Shown: positions 20,925-32,277 of the stretch, in pieces
How positions within the stretch are numbered: the stretch's first letter is position 1
How the letters are laid out: each line of letters begins with the position of its first letter
NCBI RefSeq assembly: GCF_003576645.1
Contig: NC_044927.1
Coordinates: 19,931,018 to 19,995,017 of the forward strand
Length of the DNA stretch: 64,000 nt
Direction of reading: 5' to 3'
From: Ipomoea triloba
Lineage: Eukaryota; Streptophyta; Magnoliopsida; Solanales; Convolvulaceae
The notes under the pieces: model-generated
The model's database searches: none
What the model saw: the letters and a program-made list of their open reading frames with translations, nothing else
What the model was told of the DNA's origin: nothing
Translations under genes and position numbers: made by a program

Positions 20925-21431
20925 ATGTTAAATTCATGTGTTTGGTTAAAACTGAGGAATGTAATATAAACCTACTTGGTTTATTGGTTATCTTTTATGT
21001 TATACTTTTTTTTTTTTTTACTTTAATACCTTTAACATATTTATTACTACATGATTAAAAATATTAACTAATTAAAATCTTGAGCTTGAGAAATAAAATT
21101 ATTTTATAAGCTAACATGATGTAATAAAAATAAAATAAAATATATAATTAAAAAATAATTAATATATATATATATATAAACTAACATAAAAAATATATAT
21201 TATAAATTATAATAATTAGAATTAAAATGGTAAAATTTGTGAATATCCAAGGTAATCTTACATAACCTAAGAAAGGTAAGGGAATCACATTCCCTTCAAA
21301 ATCCTATGTGGAGGGTAAGTTGCATTACTTAGGGAATGTTATATTCCCTTATGAAGATGAACCAAACATAGGAATGCTAGCTTTGGAATATCACATACCC
21401 TTGGTTATGTTGTATAACTTGAACCAAACGC
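20925..21431. mobile_element. AT-rich MITE with gtttggtt/aaccaaac ends
   Basis: Left part TCATGTGTTTGGTTAAAACT; right part CTTGGTTATGTTGTATAACT TGAACCAAACGCCCCC. AT-rich interior. Boundaries not fixed by a duplication. Confidence 0.4.
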
Positions 21432-21655
21432 CCCCTAAGGAGTTGTTTAGCAAAGTAGAGAAATGAAAAATTTTCTGGAAAAATAGAAAATTGAAGGAGT
21501 GGAAAGATGAAAAATGAAAAACTTGTTTATTAAATTCATCCTTCTAACTCCTTAGCCTATCTCCATTCACCATATTTCTTAAGGATTTTGGAGAACTTGA
21601 AATCCAACTTCTCCAAATGGAAGAATGGCCAAAATGTGCGTGAATAGTGTTTGCT
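21432..21655. mobile_element. MITE-like repeat, copy 2
   Basis: GGAGTTGTTTAGCAAAGTAG ... TCTCCATTCACCATATTTCTT ... GCGTGAATAGTG parallels 20240-20462. Confidence 0.5.
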
Positions 21656-21784
21656 TGAGGTCAAGGCATTGAATCCTGCTGGCTACTTTTGCACGTATAT
21701 CTGCTTTGCGTTCCTTTTTCCTTCTCTATTTCCCTTCCCCTTTCTCAGTTTCTCCTGCTGCCCATACATTCCAGTTCCCACCCC

Positions 21785-22140
21785 CTTATTATTAACTATT
21801 ATTATTATCTTTTTTTCTTTTCTTTTTTAGTCCTTATGAACACACATTTATTATTATTATTAAATTATCACCACCACCACTTTCCCCTTCTCCTCCCCCT
21901 TGTGTGCACACATATTTGTTGTTGTTCTTATTATTAAATTCTTTTCTGATTATTATTATTATTACTATTATTATTATTATTATTATTGATATTATTATTA
22001 TTTTCCTTCTTTCTTTTTCCTTTTTCCTCCTCATGCACACATATTCTTGTTGTTGTTGTTATTATTACTATTATTAAATTAAATTATTATTATTATTACT
22101 ATTATTGTTGTTGTTGTTGTTGTTATCATCTTTGTTGTAG
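21785..22140. repeat. Trinucleotide microsatellite cluster (ATT/GTT)
   Basis: Runs of TTA, ATT and TTG interspersed with CT-rich and CACACAT pieces. Motifs recur within it (TGCACACATATTxTTGTTGTTG at 21904 and 22035), so a block of about 130 bp has been duplicated. Reading frames here are artefacts. Confidence 0.8.
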
Positions 22141-22197
22141 AAACGTACAAATGCTATATGGCATAATTGTATTTAATAAAATAGAATATTAGAGAAA

Positions 22198-22280
22198 TGA
22201 AAAACTGGAGGAATGGAGAAATGGAAAACTGAAGGAATGGAGAAATGGAAAACTGGAAATGAAAAAATAGATAAATGAAG
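22198..22280. repeat. Short minisatellite GGAATGGAGAAATGGAAAACT
   Basis: Three to four degenerate units of about 24 bp; similar words occur at 20640-20775. Confidence 0.7.
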
Positions 22281-22375
22281 TAAGCGATAATAGTTGCATG
22301 GATTAAATGACATTATTACATTTTGATAGCCTAAGCTTGATATTACATGAGTCTGTTGATCCTTCTAACAGAAAG

Positions 22376-22377
<2 letters not shown>

Positions 22378-22425
<48 letters not shown>

Positions 22426-22441
22426 TCTCTCTCTCTCTCAC
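22378..22441. repeat. (TA)n(CA)n(CT)n compound microsatellite
   Basis: Three successive dinucleotide runs. Confidence 0.95.
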
Positions 22442-23272
22442 TCTCACATGCACGCATTAGGATAGTCCCAAGGCGTAGCCTCTCTTTTCTCACCAAAAAA
22501 AAAAAAAAGATACTAATTATAAACACGCAGGGTGTGCAATTGAAAATTTTTCAATGAATAAAAAAAAAAAAAAGATAGTCAAATTATATGATTGGAGTAA
22601 ATGAATAAACACATAAATATTATAACTATTAAAAGATGAAATTTTAAGTTTTGATTTTAGGACAAATTAATTATTATTTCTCATAAAATTTTAAAAACTA
22701 CATTGAATTTAGTAGATATTATGTTTCAATAAATAAAGTTTTGATTTAAGTAAAGAGAAGGCATTATATTCATAGAATAATTATAGTATGATGACATTCA
22801 TATTCTTTATTACTGTTATAATTATTATTATTGTTGTTGTTGTTGTTATTAAAAAGTTCAAAAAAAATTTGTGATGAGTGAGTTAATTAATAATAATAAA
22901 TAATTAAATATTTTTATATTTTCTTTTTCTTTTAAGCATTTTTTAAAAAACCATTTAACATAAAAACGCAACAGAAGGAGCTATTTATCTTATTTTAAAT
23001 TTGAAATGAGAACACAACTAACGCTACAACAATACAAATAGAAAAATATAAGTGTGTCTAATATGAATTCACGCGTAGTCGGAAACAGCATTCAAGATTC
23101 AAGAAGCCTTCGAAAATTGTAAAAATGAAAAATGCATTCATATGGAAATGGGAAAAAAAGACTTTTCCATTTTTAAATAGGAAATTGTAAGATATGATTC
23201 CTTTTAATAAGTATAAATTGATAGCTAGGTTGTACAGTCCACCTTATTTGTACGGTGGATATATTCTCTTTT
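22442..23272. other. Intergenic AT-rich DNA
   Basis: No gene or bounded element seen. Two poly(A) runs and a GTT/ATT run at 22820-22850. Confidence 0.4.
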
Positions 23273-23456
23273 GGGTCACACTTGTGTAAAACTCTCTCAC
23301 TGTTCTTTATCGGTGAGACTGATTGGGTCAAAATGAAATGTAATATTTTATTCATAATTTAGTATTGCATTTGCTAGTATAAGTATCACATTTCATCTTG
23401 ACTTGACCCGTCTCACAAATAAAGATTCGTGAGATGGTCTCACACAAGTTTTTACT
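23273..23456. mobile_element. Mutator-like MITE, GTGTGAGAC family, 184 bp
   Basis: 9-bp duplication TTCTCTTTT at 23264-23272 and 23457-23465. Ends GGGTCACACTTGTGTAAAAC and GATGGTCTCACACAAG. Contains TGGGTCAAAATGAAATGTAAT. Confidence 0.87.
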
Positions 23457-23465
23457 TTCTCTTTT

Positions 23466-24174
23466 ATTGGATGTCAGATGATACTAAATTGATGAGTGTG
23501 TTCTATCTCAATCAACTACATGAAAGCTAGTACAATATTTGTCAAGTAATATATATTTGTGTCATTATAGAAATTCAAATAAAAATATTAATATCATAAT
23601 GACATAAATGATTTCAATAATGCAAAAGCATAATTGAAGTATTGAGTCTTGTTCTATATAATCAAAATGAAGATTAATTAAACCAAAAAAAAAAAAAAAA
23701 AGAGAGAGAAAAAACTTAACATAAATTTGTTTTTTTTTTTTAAAATGCAAGAAAAATGATTTTCAAGATTTGATGCTCAAATATGAATGCTATTTATTTA
23801 GCGGCGCTAATTATTTTACCAACTTCATGTTAAATTTTATATTGTATTTTTTTAATACACTCTAACATATTTGCATTATATGTTCAACAATTATGCTAAC
23901 TCTTATTGGAATGAGATTCAAACCTAAGACCTTTCTTATAGAAATCAATGTTAAGAATAATAAATATTTAATGGAATATTTTTTTCTAAAGTTTATACTA
24001 ACGGAATGTGGAGTATTTAAGAGAAGAAAGTAATATAATAGAGAATAAAGTAGGAAAAAAAACTAATATCAAAATAATTTAAACCATTCTTTTCATCAAA
24101 CAATTGGACGGACATTTTTAGTTCCCGTTTACACACACACACCAAGCCTTGACATGCATATTGCGAAAACTTCA
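23466..24174. other. Intergenic AT-rich DNA
   Basis: No gene seen. Poly(A)/(T) runs at 23684-23712 and 23732. A degenerate SINE-like GGAATGAGATTCAAACCTAA lies at about 23909. Confidence 0.4.
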
Positions 24175-24183
24175 CTCTTGTGA

Positions 24184-24486
24184 CAAATTATTATGTGGAC
24201 TATACTTCACAAAATATTATGTGAACCATACAAAAAGTATATTTTTAATATATTAAAAGTAAATTATTTGTATACTGAAGGTACATTATATAAAATAATG
24301 TACTTTTGTTTGAGAACAAAATAATACTTTTGTTTGAGAATAAAATAATAATGTACTTTTAGTACTTTAATAATATTTTTTTTTTTTGAATACAATATAC
24401 TTTTTAATATACTTAAAGTACATTATTTGTATATCAAATGTATATTATTTGATATTATGGTCCTATGGACCACAATAATGATTGCC
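24184..24486. mobile_element. Mutator-like MITE, GGACCATGGTCC family, 303 bp
   Basis: 9-bp duplication CTCTTGTGA at 24175-24183 and 24487-24495. Left end CAAATTATTATGTGGAC, right end GGACCACAATAATGATTGC. The interior has repeated GTACATTAT/ATAATGTAC words. Confidence 0.85.
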
Positions 24487-24495
24487 CTCTTGTGA

Positions 24496-25403
24496 AAGTA
24501 ATTCTTTCTGAACACCAAACAGTAGTGATCTTAGCTAATCGGTCTTTTGTGAAATGACTTCTTTTATAGATATCAAACATTGATTCTCTCATTTAATGGA
24601 TCTCAAATCACCATTATTTTCCATTACAAAATTTTATGATTTTATCGAGGTGGAGCCAAGAATTTTTGCCACTTGTAAGCAAACTTAACCTAATATTGGT
24701 ACCCATTTTGTCTACATACATAAGGAGTAATCGAGCGGGTCCAATGAGGACAGGGCAATACGGCAATCTGCATCTATTTGGAAAAGTAATCAATAATTCT
24801 TGGTAGGTGGGACCCAAAGTAACTTTGTTAATTGAAGGCTTGTGGCTGTGATTCACCACTTCACGTGGACTGGGCCCCCACTGAATGATGACTTGGCTAA
24901 TTTCATCGTACTGCTTGGTAGACATGTTGGTGACAACTGACAACATTCATATAGGTGAACGACAAATACTAGGATTTACCAAAATAGACTAAAAACATAT
25001 TCACACTTCACACTTCACACATTCATGGATCTGCATCCTGCTCTCAAGAGCTATGGAATTCTAAAAAGTTACGAATTTAATTTTTACCGATACTTTTTTA
25101 AATCAAAGTTATTATATATTTTTTTAAATATGATTTACGGACTATTATATAAAAATTAAATTTACTAAGCATATACATTCAAATAGTAATTTTATGAGTT
25201 TTTCTAATTAGAAAAAGAGACCACAACCACTTGCTTCAAACATGAACATTATTATTAGTACTAATGAATAATAATTATAATAATTTGTAACAACTTTTCT
25301 TTATGTGTAAGAACTAATTATTTCTTTTGGAGATTAAAATACTTTATAAAATTTTTTTCTGGTTAATCTCAAATTTTTAATTCTAAAGTCATTCTTAATA
25401 GGA
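24496..25403. other. Intergenic, no gene supported
   Basis: A 110-codon minus-strand frame (24946-24614) has no recognisable motif. The rest is AT-rich. Confidence 0.4.
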
Positions 25404-25412
25404 TAAAACTTT

Positions 25413-25480
25413 GGGTCACACTTGTGTAAGACCGTCTCACGGATCCTTATTCGTGAGACGGTCTCACACAAGTTTTTACC
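25413..25480. mobile_element. 68-bp palindromic Mutator-like MITE
   Basis: 9-bp duplication TAAAACTTT at 25404-25412 and 25481-25489. The element is almost wholly inverted repeat: CACTTGTGTAAGACCGTCTC against GAGACGGTCTCACACAAG around ACGGATCCTTATTCG. Confidence 0.9.
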
Positions 25481-25489
25481 TAAAACTTT

Positions 25490-26085
25490 AGGCCCGTTTA
25501 GTTTGAAAATATCAAGAAAACGTCAGTTTTTATTTATGAATTATAAGAAAATAAAACCTTTTGTCCCTCACTTATACCATTACTATTATTCATTCTTCAA
25601 TTGTCTATATAAAGTAAATTTTTTCGTCATTGGAGTTACTTTCTAAACATATGAGAAATGAAAAATGTTATTCTGTAAACAATTAAGAAACATAAATCAT
25701 TAACAATATAATTGAGAGACATAAAAAAACATTAACAATATATGAACATAATATATATGAACATAATAACATGTGAAAATTTTGGAGACGCATTTTTTAA
25801 AAATAAAATTTTCAACTTTCTTTGAAAACACTTGAAAATTTTGGGGAAAAAAACTCTATTTTGTATCTTCTTTTTGTGTATGTAACACGTTTTTGATTCC
25901 CAATTATTTTTCAATTTGTTGGTTGGACCCGAACTAGCACACTAGAAAAAGAAAATCTGAAATAATTGAGTTTGAGAGGCAATATTTTCTAAGTGGAAAA
26001 TGATGAAAGTGTATTAATTATTAGGGCATCGCACTACTACCGAAAAGAAAATATAATAGTAGTTTGGGAGAAGAAAATATAGGCT
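25490..26085. other. Intergenic AT-rich DNA
   Basis: Contains short inverted matches (CTTGAAAATTTTGGGG, TGAAAATTTTGGAG) but no bounded element or gene. Confidence 0.35.
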
Positions 26086-26364
26086 CTGTTTGGCAGAGTT
26101 TATTTAGGAACTTATATCTTATTTTAAGTTACTAATAAGTTTTTTTTTTTGAATACTATTGACTCTGTTACAATGTAGTATGATCTGTTCATACATACTT
26201 TTCTCAACCTACTGAAACACAAAGAGTCAACGCCCCCACTGGGGATCGAAGTTAGAAGCTATGTTTGATAATGTTCTCAAAATAAGCTAGTAGCTTAAAA
26301 TAAGAGCTTATTTTGAAAAGTACTTTAGATAGCTTTTCAAAAATAAGTTAGTAGCTTCTTATTG
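26086..26364. mobile_element. MITE fragment split by a reverse SINE
   Basis: AGGCTCTGTTTGGCAGAG starts a CTTATTTTAAGTTACTAATA type MITE. A reverse SINE (poly(T), GAATACTATTGACTCTGTTA CAATG ... GGGGATCG, 26140-26255) interrupts it. MITE sequence resumes with AAATAAGTTAGTAGCTTC. Confidence 0.5.
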
Positions 26365-26695
26365 AATGAAACTGCAGTTATATCGAAAAGGAATTGCAGT
26401 TGTGTTCAAAGGGAATTGCAATTGTGTTGAACTGATACTGAATAACAGTTTCACATTTTTCGTTGTATATTGTTCAATGAAACTGTAGTTAAATCGAAAT
26501 GATATTATAGTTGTGTTGAAAGAAAAATGTAATATATTATAAAAGAAACTGTAGTTGTGTTGAAAGGAAACTAAATAACAATTTCACATATTTGAGTGTA
26601 TAATGTCGAATGAAACTGCAGTTATATCGAAAAGGAACTGCAGTTGTGTTGAACTGATACTGCAGTTGTGTTGAAAGGGAATTGCAGTTGCGCGG
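26365..26695. repeat. ~25-bp minisatellite GAAACTGCAGTTGTGTTGAA
   Basis: About a dozen degenerate units of GAAACTGCAGTTATATCGAA / GGAATTGCAGTTGTGTTGAA, with a higher-order repeat (GTTTCACATTTTTCGTTGTA at 26450 and GAGTGTATAATG later). Followed by GTCATTTTGATGCCCGGTTC, a probable transposon end. Confidence 0.8.
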
Positions 26696-26944
26696 AACAG
26701 AGGTCGTTTCAGCCGTTTATTGTCATTAATCAAAATAACGTCATTTTGATGCCCGGTTCACAGTAAAATTTGCGAACTTGAACACCATGATGGGTTTAGA
26801 GAAAAATGTAATGTTTTTGAACTGAAAATATGATGCATTGGGATTTTTATTTTTTTTTTAATTCCAAATAAGAGATCTGGTTGAAAGAACCACTAAAAAG
26901 ATAAAAATAATACTTAGAGAACCAAATGTAAGACTGGCCTAATA

Positions 26945-27400
26945 AGATTGGTCGAGTAGGTAAGGCATCAATCATTATTGCATGGACCATGGTCCACACA
27001 GCTGTGTGGACCAAAAATAAAAAGTACATTATTTTTTTATTGAAGGTACATTATTTTTGTACTGCAGGTACATTATTTTAGAGTATATTGTTTTTGTACT
27101 GAAGGTACATTATTTGATATATACTATCAAATAATGTACCTACAGTACAAAAATAATGTACCTTCAGTACAAAAATTATGTACTTTTTATTTTTGGTCCA
27201 CACAGTTGTGTGGACCATGGTCCATGCAATAATTTGCCGTAAGGCATGCCTTTCGTACTAGAAGATCACAAGCTTGACTCTTGCCAATGACCATTGTACA
27301 TAGTCTTCCTACTGCGATTAACTTCTTTGTTGTAAACTATTTTACAAGAGTGAGGTTTATCTTGTGCACACCAAACTCTTTTTATCTTCAAGAAAAGAAA
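26945..27400 (+). mobile_element. SINE containing a nested MITE
   Basis: A tRNA-like head TGGTCGAGTAGGTAAGGCAT is cut by the MITE at 26969-27238 and resumes GCCTTTCGTACTAGAAGATC ACAAGCTTGACTCTTG (B box), then ACAAGAGTGAGGTTTATCTT GTGCAC. Imperfect 20-plus-bp flanks (CTTAGAGAACCAAATGTAAG at 26911; CTTAGAAAACCAAATGCGAG at about 27403) look like an old target duplication. Confidence 0.6.
26969..27238. mobile_element. Mutator-like MITE, GGACCATGGTCC family, 270 bp
   Basis: 9-bp duplication GTAAGGCAT at 26960-26968 and 27239-27247. Near-complete palindrome: GCATGGACCATGGTCCACAC on the left, GTGTGGACCATGGTCCATGC on the right, with GTACATTAT/ATAATGTAC arms meeting near 27120. Confidence 0.92.
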
Positions 27401-27589
27401 AACTTAGAAAACCAAATGCGAGATTGACCAAATAATCGTGATGCTAATAGTGAAAATAATTATTGCCCTTTACCTGGTACAATCAGAGCCAATAATTCCA
27501 TCAGTAGTGGGGCCAACTAATTAAACCTTATTGATCATAGTATTGTTGACACAGGATTGCCGAGCTACAATAATGATGGCAAAAGTAGT

Positions 27590-27745
27590 TGAGTTTGGTG
27601 CAAAAATAAAATCATTTTGTTCCCAGCGAGCAGAAGAACAACGATCGGCGAATTCGAGGCGCACGCCGGGATTAAACTCCAGTTAACGCACGGCGACCGT
27701 GAGTCCGTAAAGATGTACGAGGTGGTCAGAAAATGGCCGATAAAA
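27590..27745 (+). pseudogene. Possible captured exon fragment (EFEAHAG motif)
   Basis: A GC-rich island in AT-rich DNA. In one forward frame it reads SRRTTIGEFEAHAGIKLQLT then HGDRESVKMYEVV. EFEAHAG-type words occur in a small domain of some plant PHD-finger/TPL-binding proteins, but the match is short and I do not assign a family. No start, intron borders or continuation are visible. Confidence 0.25.
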
Positions 27746-28330
27746 AGCAAGATAAAAAGTTCGACTAGTCATGCAAAAAATGGAAAATGATCCCCATGTC
27801 TCCTTTGGGCCAACTAGATTGAGCCCACTCTGCTCTCACAGTCTCACCACTACTTGCCTTACTTGGGCCTGACCCACTGTACTTGTACAAGTATAAAACT
27901 ACTCTACATAAAAGCCAAGGCATATTATAGCATCTATAGCAGTGTATAATATGGGGTTTATGTCAGTGTATAATTTGGACAGTGCAAAAGTGAACAAATG
28001 TGTAGGCTAAAATGAGAAGAAATAAAACTGCTACAAAAACAAAGTTTATGCCAGTAAATACAGAGCAAATTAAAAAAAAAAAAAAACAAAAACAAAAACA
28101 AAGCCTGAAGTACGCGTTTGGCGCACTTTGCGCCCCAGCGGGCGCGTGTGGAGCCGCCAGCTGGCGGCCACTTTGACTTTATATCACCTTTTCATTTTTT
28201 TTAAATAAATTGTCAGAATTTACTTTGTTTTTCTTTTTTCTTTTTCTCATTTTTTTTTTCATTCCAATTCATTTTCTCTTTCATAATCACACCTACAAAA
28301 ACCTCTCAAAAACTGCGAAATAACCCCATT
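27746..28330. mobile_element. Intergenic with GC-rich repeat block 28100-28185
   Basis: GTTTGGCGCACTTTGCGCCC and GGAGCCGCCAGCTGGCGGCC are short palindromes. GATAAGGATGCTCTTA at about 28330 is the kind of end seen in GAGCATCC MITEs. The left end is not found. Confidence 0.35.
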
Positions 28331-28795
28331 GATAAGGATGCTCTTACAAACAATAGTTATAACATGGACCCGTGTCCACCTTACAAGGTGTACATTAAGA
28401 AATAAGAAAAGGTAAAAATAAAGTTAATAGAAATTATGCATTGTGGGTACCTGAGGAGAGTAACGAGTTATTATAACTTATGGTTGATGCGATAAAAAAT
28501 GGATGGAGTGATAATAGTGGAGGTTTAAACAAGTTAACTGTGGAGAAGAAGATACTTTCTGCTCTTAATTATATTACTCAACATTAGTCGTTTCATTAGT
28601 TCAAGAAATATTTCTATTGGTTATATTTAGTGAAAATTGATTATATTTTCTTTATGTACACTATACTCTATTTTTGTGATAATCAATATTTATTTTTTTA
28701 ATTTTTTTACAATGCATTAATTTGTTTATGATTTATAAAAACATATTTTTGTAAGAAAATTAATGTATTTATAAAAGTTATGGAATGTTTTGTAA
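28331..28795. other. Intergenic; MITE scrap at 28360-28390
   Basis: ACATGGACCCGTGTCCACCTT ACAAGG is one terminal block of the GGACCCAGG family without its partner. Otherwise no gene. Confidence 0.4.
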
Positions 28796-28796
28796 G

Positions 28797-29024
28797 GGTG
28801 TATTCAATTTAGAGTTTTAATGACTTTTGTAGAATTTTTTAATATGAAAAGTTTTTAAAAGTCTATAAATGTTTGTCCTACGGATTTTTATACACCCTTA
28901 CGAAGTTGATGATAGTTTAAAAGATTCTAGTAAAGTTTACAAAAACTCGATAAAAGTCATTTAAAATACATCAATTTAAAAGTCTTTGAAAATCTTTAAA
29001 AAAGTCTTGATTCAATACACCCCC
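28797..29024. mobile_element. Harbinger-like MITE, GGGTGTATTCAA ends
   Basis: Left AAGGGTGTATTCAATTTAGA; right CTTGATTCAATACACCCCCT is its inverse. AAAAGTCTATAAATG-type arms pair inside. Confidence 0.6.
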
Positions 29025-29025
29025 T

Positions 29026-29275
29026 CTTAGAGTATCCATAATAGTGGAGTTTTTTTTTTTTTTTTTTTTTTNTTTTTTTTTTTTTTTTTTTGTAAGTATG
29101 ATTAGCAAATAGAAAATAGGAGGCAGCGGAGGAAAAAAAAAAACAAATCTTATTTTTTTTAAATCTTCACTTGCAGAGCAACCAAAATCTTCTCTCTATT
29201 CATTTCTCTTTCATCCATGTGTGCTTGCACTGTTCCAAAAACCTTCAAATATCCACTGCTAAGGATGCTCTAGTT
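29026..29275. mobile_element. GAGCATCC-type MITE with long poly(T)
   Basis: AGAGTATCCATAATAGTGG on the left, CCACTGCTAAGGATGCTCT on the right. A T-run of about 40 with one N at 29072 marks an unresolved homopolymer. Confidence 0.5.
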
Positions 29276-30379
29276 GTTTTAATTTTCCTTTTTATAATTC
29301 CCAAAATAATTGATTTTAAGCATAAAATGTTTTCACATTTTCTTTATGCACACTGGAAAATTTCCAATTACTAATTATTTAAAAAAAAAAACTTCTTTTA
29401 GAGTTTCTTTTTCTTTTAAGCGTTTAAAAAAATATTTCATATAATAACACCAACAAAATTAGTTTGTTATTCTTTTTGTTTTATGAGTGATGAGATAAAC
29501 TCGTAACTACTATTTAATGGTGTGCATTAGATAAATTACGCCCTATGACCCTAACCGATAAAGTATGTCTAAATTATTCATAAATAATCAGTTTAAATGA
29601 AAAGAGTGAATAAGTCGCTCCCATAAAAAATCAAATTAATTATAATTTTGTGGTTATCAATTATTCATCTTGTTTCCAATGAGAACATAACACTACAAGA
29701 ATACAAAGAAGAAATATACTAGTGTCTAATAGCGGTTCACGCGTAGCCGGAAAACAACATTAAAGTGTTGGGCGGTTTTGTTTTGTTACACTACACCTCG
29801 TAAAATGTTTTGGCTGACATGCAATTCACGTTTGGTACGTAGTTTGTTTCAATTTGTGATTATCATTTTTGGTGAAGTCATGTCACAAATCATATATGGA
29901 ATGGTACAATCAATTTTTACTTTTTACAGACTTTTGGGGACCACAGTAATAAGTGTCAAAAGTGACATCATTTTCTAAAATGTAGCATACTAACACGTGA
30001 CACACTAATTTACCAAAGGCAATCGTAGTGGTGCACTGCTGCATGGGCCTAAATAATTCAAGGGCATGTTTGGCTCCGCCGTATGAAATCAGAATTAGAA
30101 TGAAAATTAAATACTTAGTAATAATTATGAGATTTGAGAAAAATATTTTGAATGTTTGGTAGTAGGATTAAATTGGAATGATTACTGATATTGATGTTTG
30201 GTTATGTATATATAACTCAATAATGGGAATAAGAGTTTAAAAATACAAAAACAGAAAATTAAGGTAATTGATCATAATATAATAATATTCAAAGCACACC
30301 AATATGAACCCAAAATAAAAAATCAAAACAAAATCTAAAAATAGTAATCCAAACAAAATCTATTTCCGTACATTATTTA
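29276..30379. other. Intergenic; half of a GTTTGGCT MITE near 30065
   Basis: GGGCATGTTTGGCTCCGCCG begins sequence resembling the element at 30380 but I see no matching right end. No genes. Confidence 0.4.
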
Positions 30380-30680
30380 GGGTATGTTTGGTTCGCACAT
30401 GGGAATTTGAATCGGTATGGGTATCAAATACTTGGTAAGGGTAATGGGTTTTGGTGAAAGTGTTTTACATGTTTGGTAGTAGGGTGGAATGAGAATGATT
30501 ATTAATAGTTGGGGAAGAAAGGTGGAACGGAAATGAAACCCTTATTTAATAAGGATATGAGTTTTTCAATTAATGGGATATTCCAAACCCATAGTAATAC
30601 TCTAAAAACCTATCAACCAAATAATAACAATCATTTTAATACCCATACCTTATACTAAAACCTATCAACCAAAGACGTCC
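30380..30680. mobile_element. Harbinger-like MITE, 301 bp
   Basis: Flanked by TTA (30377-30379, 30681-30683), the trinucleotide duplicated by PIF/Harbinger elements. Ends GGGTATGTTTGGTTCGC and CAACCAAAGACGTCC; interior GGGTATCAAATACTTGG and AATACCCATACC pair. Confidence 0.7.
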
Positions 30681-30683
30681 TTA

Positions 30684-32261
30684 CATTCCCTTGATTTTGG
30701 TTCTTGGGATCTTTTTTTAATGTTCTCCGCCTTGTTTGGCAATAACTATTAACGATTAATATATCACAAGTTAATGGTTAGATGGTTCAATTAGATGATA
30801 TTATCAGTAATTAGCTTTAGTTGATATCATATGAATTAATTTTTAAAGATTTGAATTTATTTTATATGAATAATTTATTAATTATTAATAATTACATATA
30901 AATAAAAATATCTTTTAATAAGTATTCTTTATAATAATAAAATGAAAATTAAAGAACAACTAATAATGAAGAACTAACATTTAATAAAAATAGGATTATT
31001 GATCTAAAAAACCCATCCAAAAATTTAATATCAACAAATTATATTTTGTAGAACTTTTACTCACTTATACTACCCAGTCTACCATTATTGCAATTACTTA
31101 TTACTCAATCATATATATGATGATGTGGATGCTTAGTTGACAAATAAAAGTATAACACAAAAAAATTGCATCGGGTCATCCTAAGTGTGGGTTAGGTAGC
31201 ATAATTGAATAAAATTGCTACAAAAAATGTACAGATTTAGTATTAAATTGCCAAATTTTATAGGTTTAGATATAATTGAGTGTTTTTCCACTAATAAGGT
31301 TTAAAAAAAAATTATTTTTCACTATTTTTATTTTTTATAAACAAACACATTAAAATTTAAAATAAAATAAAAATATGTTGATTAAAATAAAAATTTAAAA
31401 AAAAATGAGGAGAAGAGATCTTCCAAAGTTAAAAGTGGGAGTATTAAAAAATTTGATATTTGTCAAATAATTGACTTTGTGGATCCAAACATTTATATCA
31501 GGCTAAAATATTTACCAAACACTCAAATCAAGTTGTTTGATTTGGTCAACTTGTCCATAAAAAAACTAAAAGTTATGCCAAACTTTAATATTTAAGAAAA
31601 AACATATCATAGAAGGCCATAACCTTTTAAATTGACACTCTGAAAAGAAAAGCATTTTAACTTCAATAATCACTCATGATTTAATTGGTTGTGATAGGGA
31701 TATACGTAACTTACTGACCAAATTATGACGAACAACAATGGTGGGGATTTTCCATGGTTTATATACTTTTTCATTTTATGTTGTATATGCGAATAAAATG
31801 TATGTTGTAAACAAAAACCAAAAAAAAAAAAATTACACATGCCAAATTTAAAAATAAAAAATAAAAAATTTGAGTGCATGCAATGATGCAATATCCATTA
31901 TCCAAATACAAAAAACAAAAAAAGAGTTTTCATAATAATATCACTTCATGAAGTAAATATATATTAACAATATATATATATAATTGGTTCACAAAAATTA
32001 GGTGGCATATATATGATATAATATTTTGTAAAGAATGTGTCTATTTCACTGTTTGTTAATGCTTTTTATTCTCAAGAATGTCATGATACTACGTTATTCT
32101 TGAATTATCAACACCAATCTTATGTTTGTTTTTGTTTTTGTTTTTTTTGTTTTTTGTTTTTTTTTCAATTAACGTTGGTCTCAATTGGATTGATAAAGTG
32201 GAATTTTAAGAGAGACGTACTTTCAGTATGGATTATTTCTATGATGTATTCTCTTCTAATC
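30684..32261. other. Intergenic AT-rich DNA
   Basis: No gene or well-bounded element recognised in about 1.5 kb. Very AT-rich with short homopolymers. Confidence 0.4.
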
Positions 32262-32277
32262 AAATGAAGACCATTAT

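Noticed and set aside
21689..22192. Frames rich in Leu/Ile/Tyr on both strands
   Set aside because: Products of ATT and GTT microsatellites.
24614..24946. 110-codon minus-strand frame
   Set aside because: No domain, no splice context, surrounded by transposon debris.
26955..27290. tRNA gene suggested by GAGTAGGTAAGGCAT and a B-box-like word
   Set aside because: The boxes are interrupted by a MITE and no cloverleaf can be formed; a SINE explains it.
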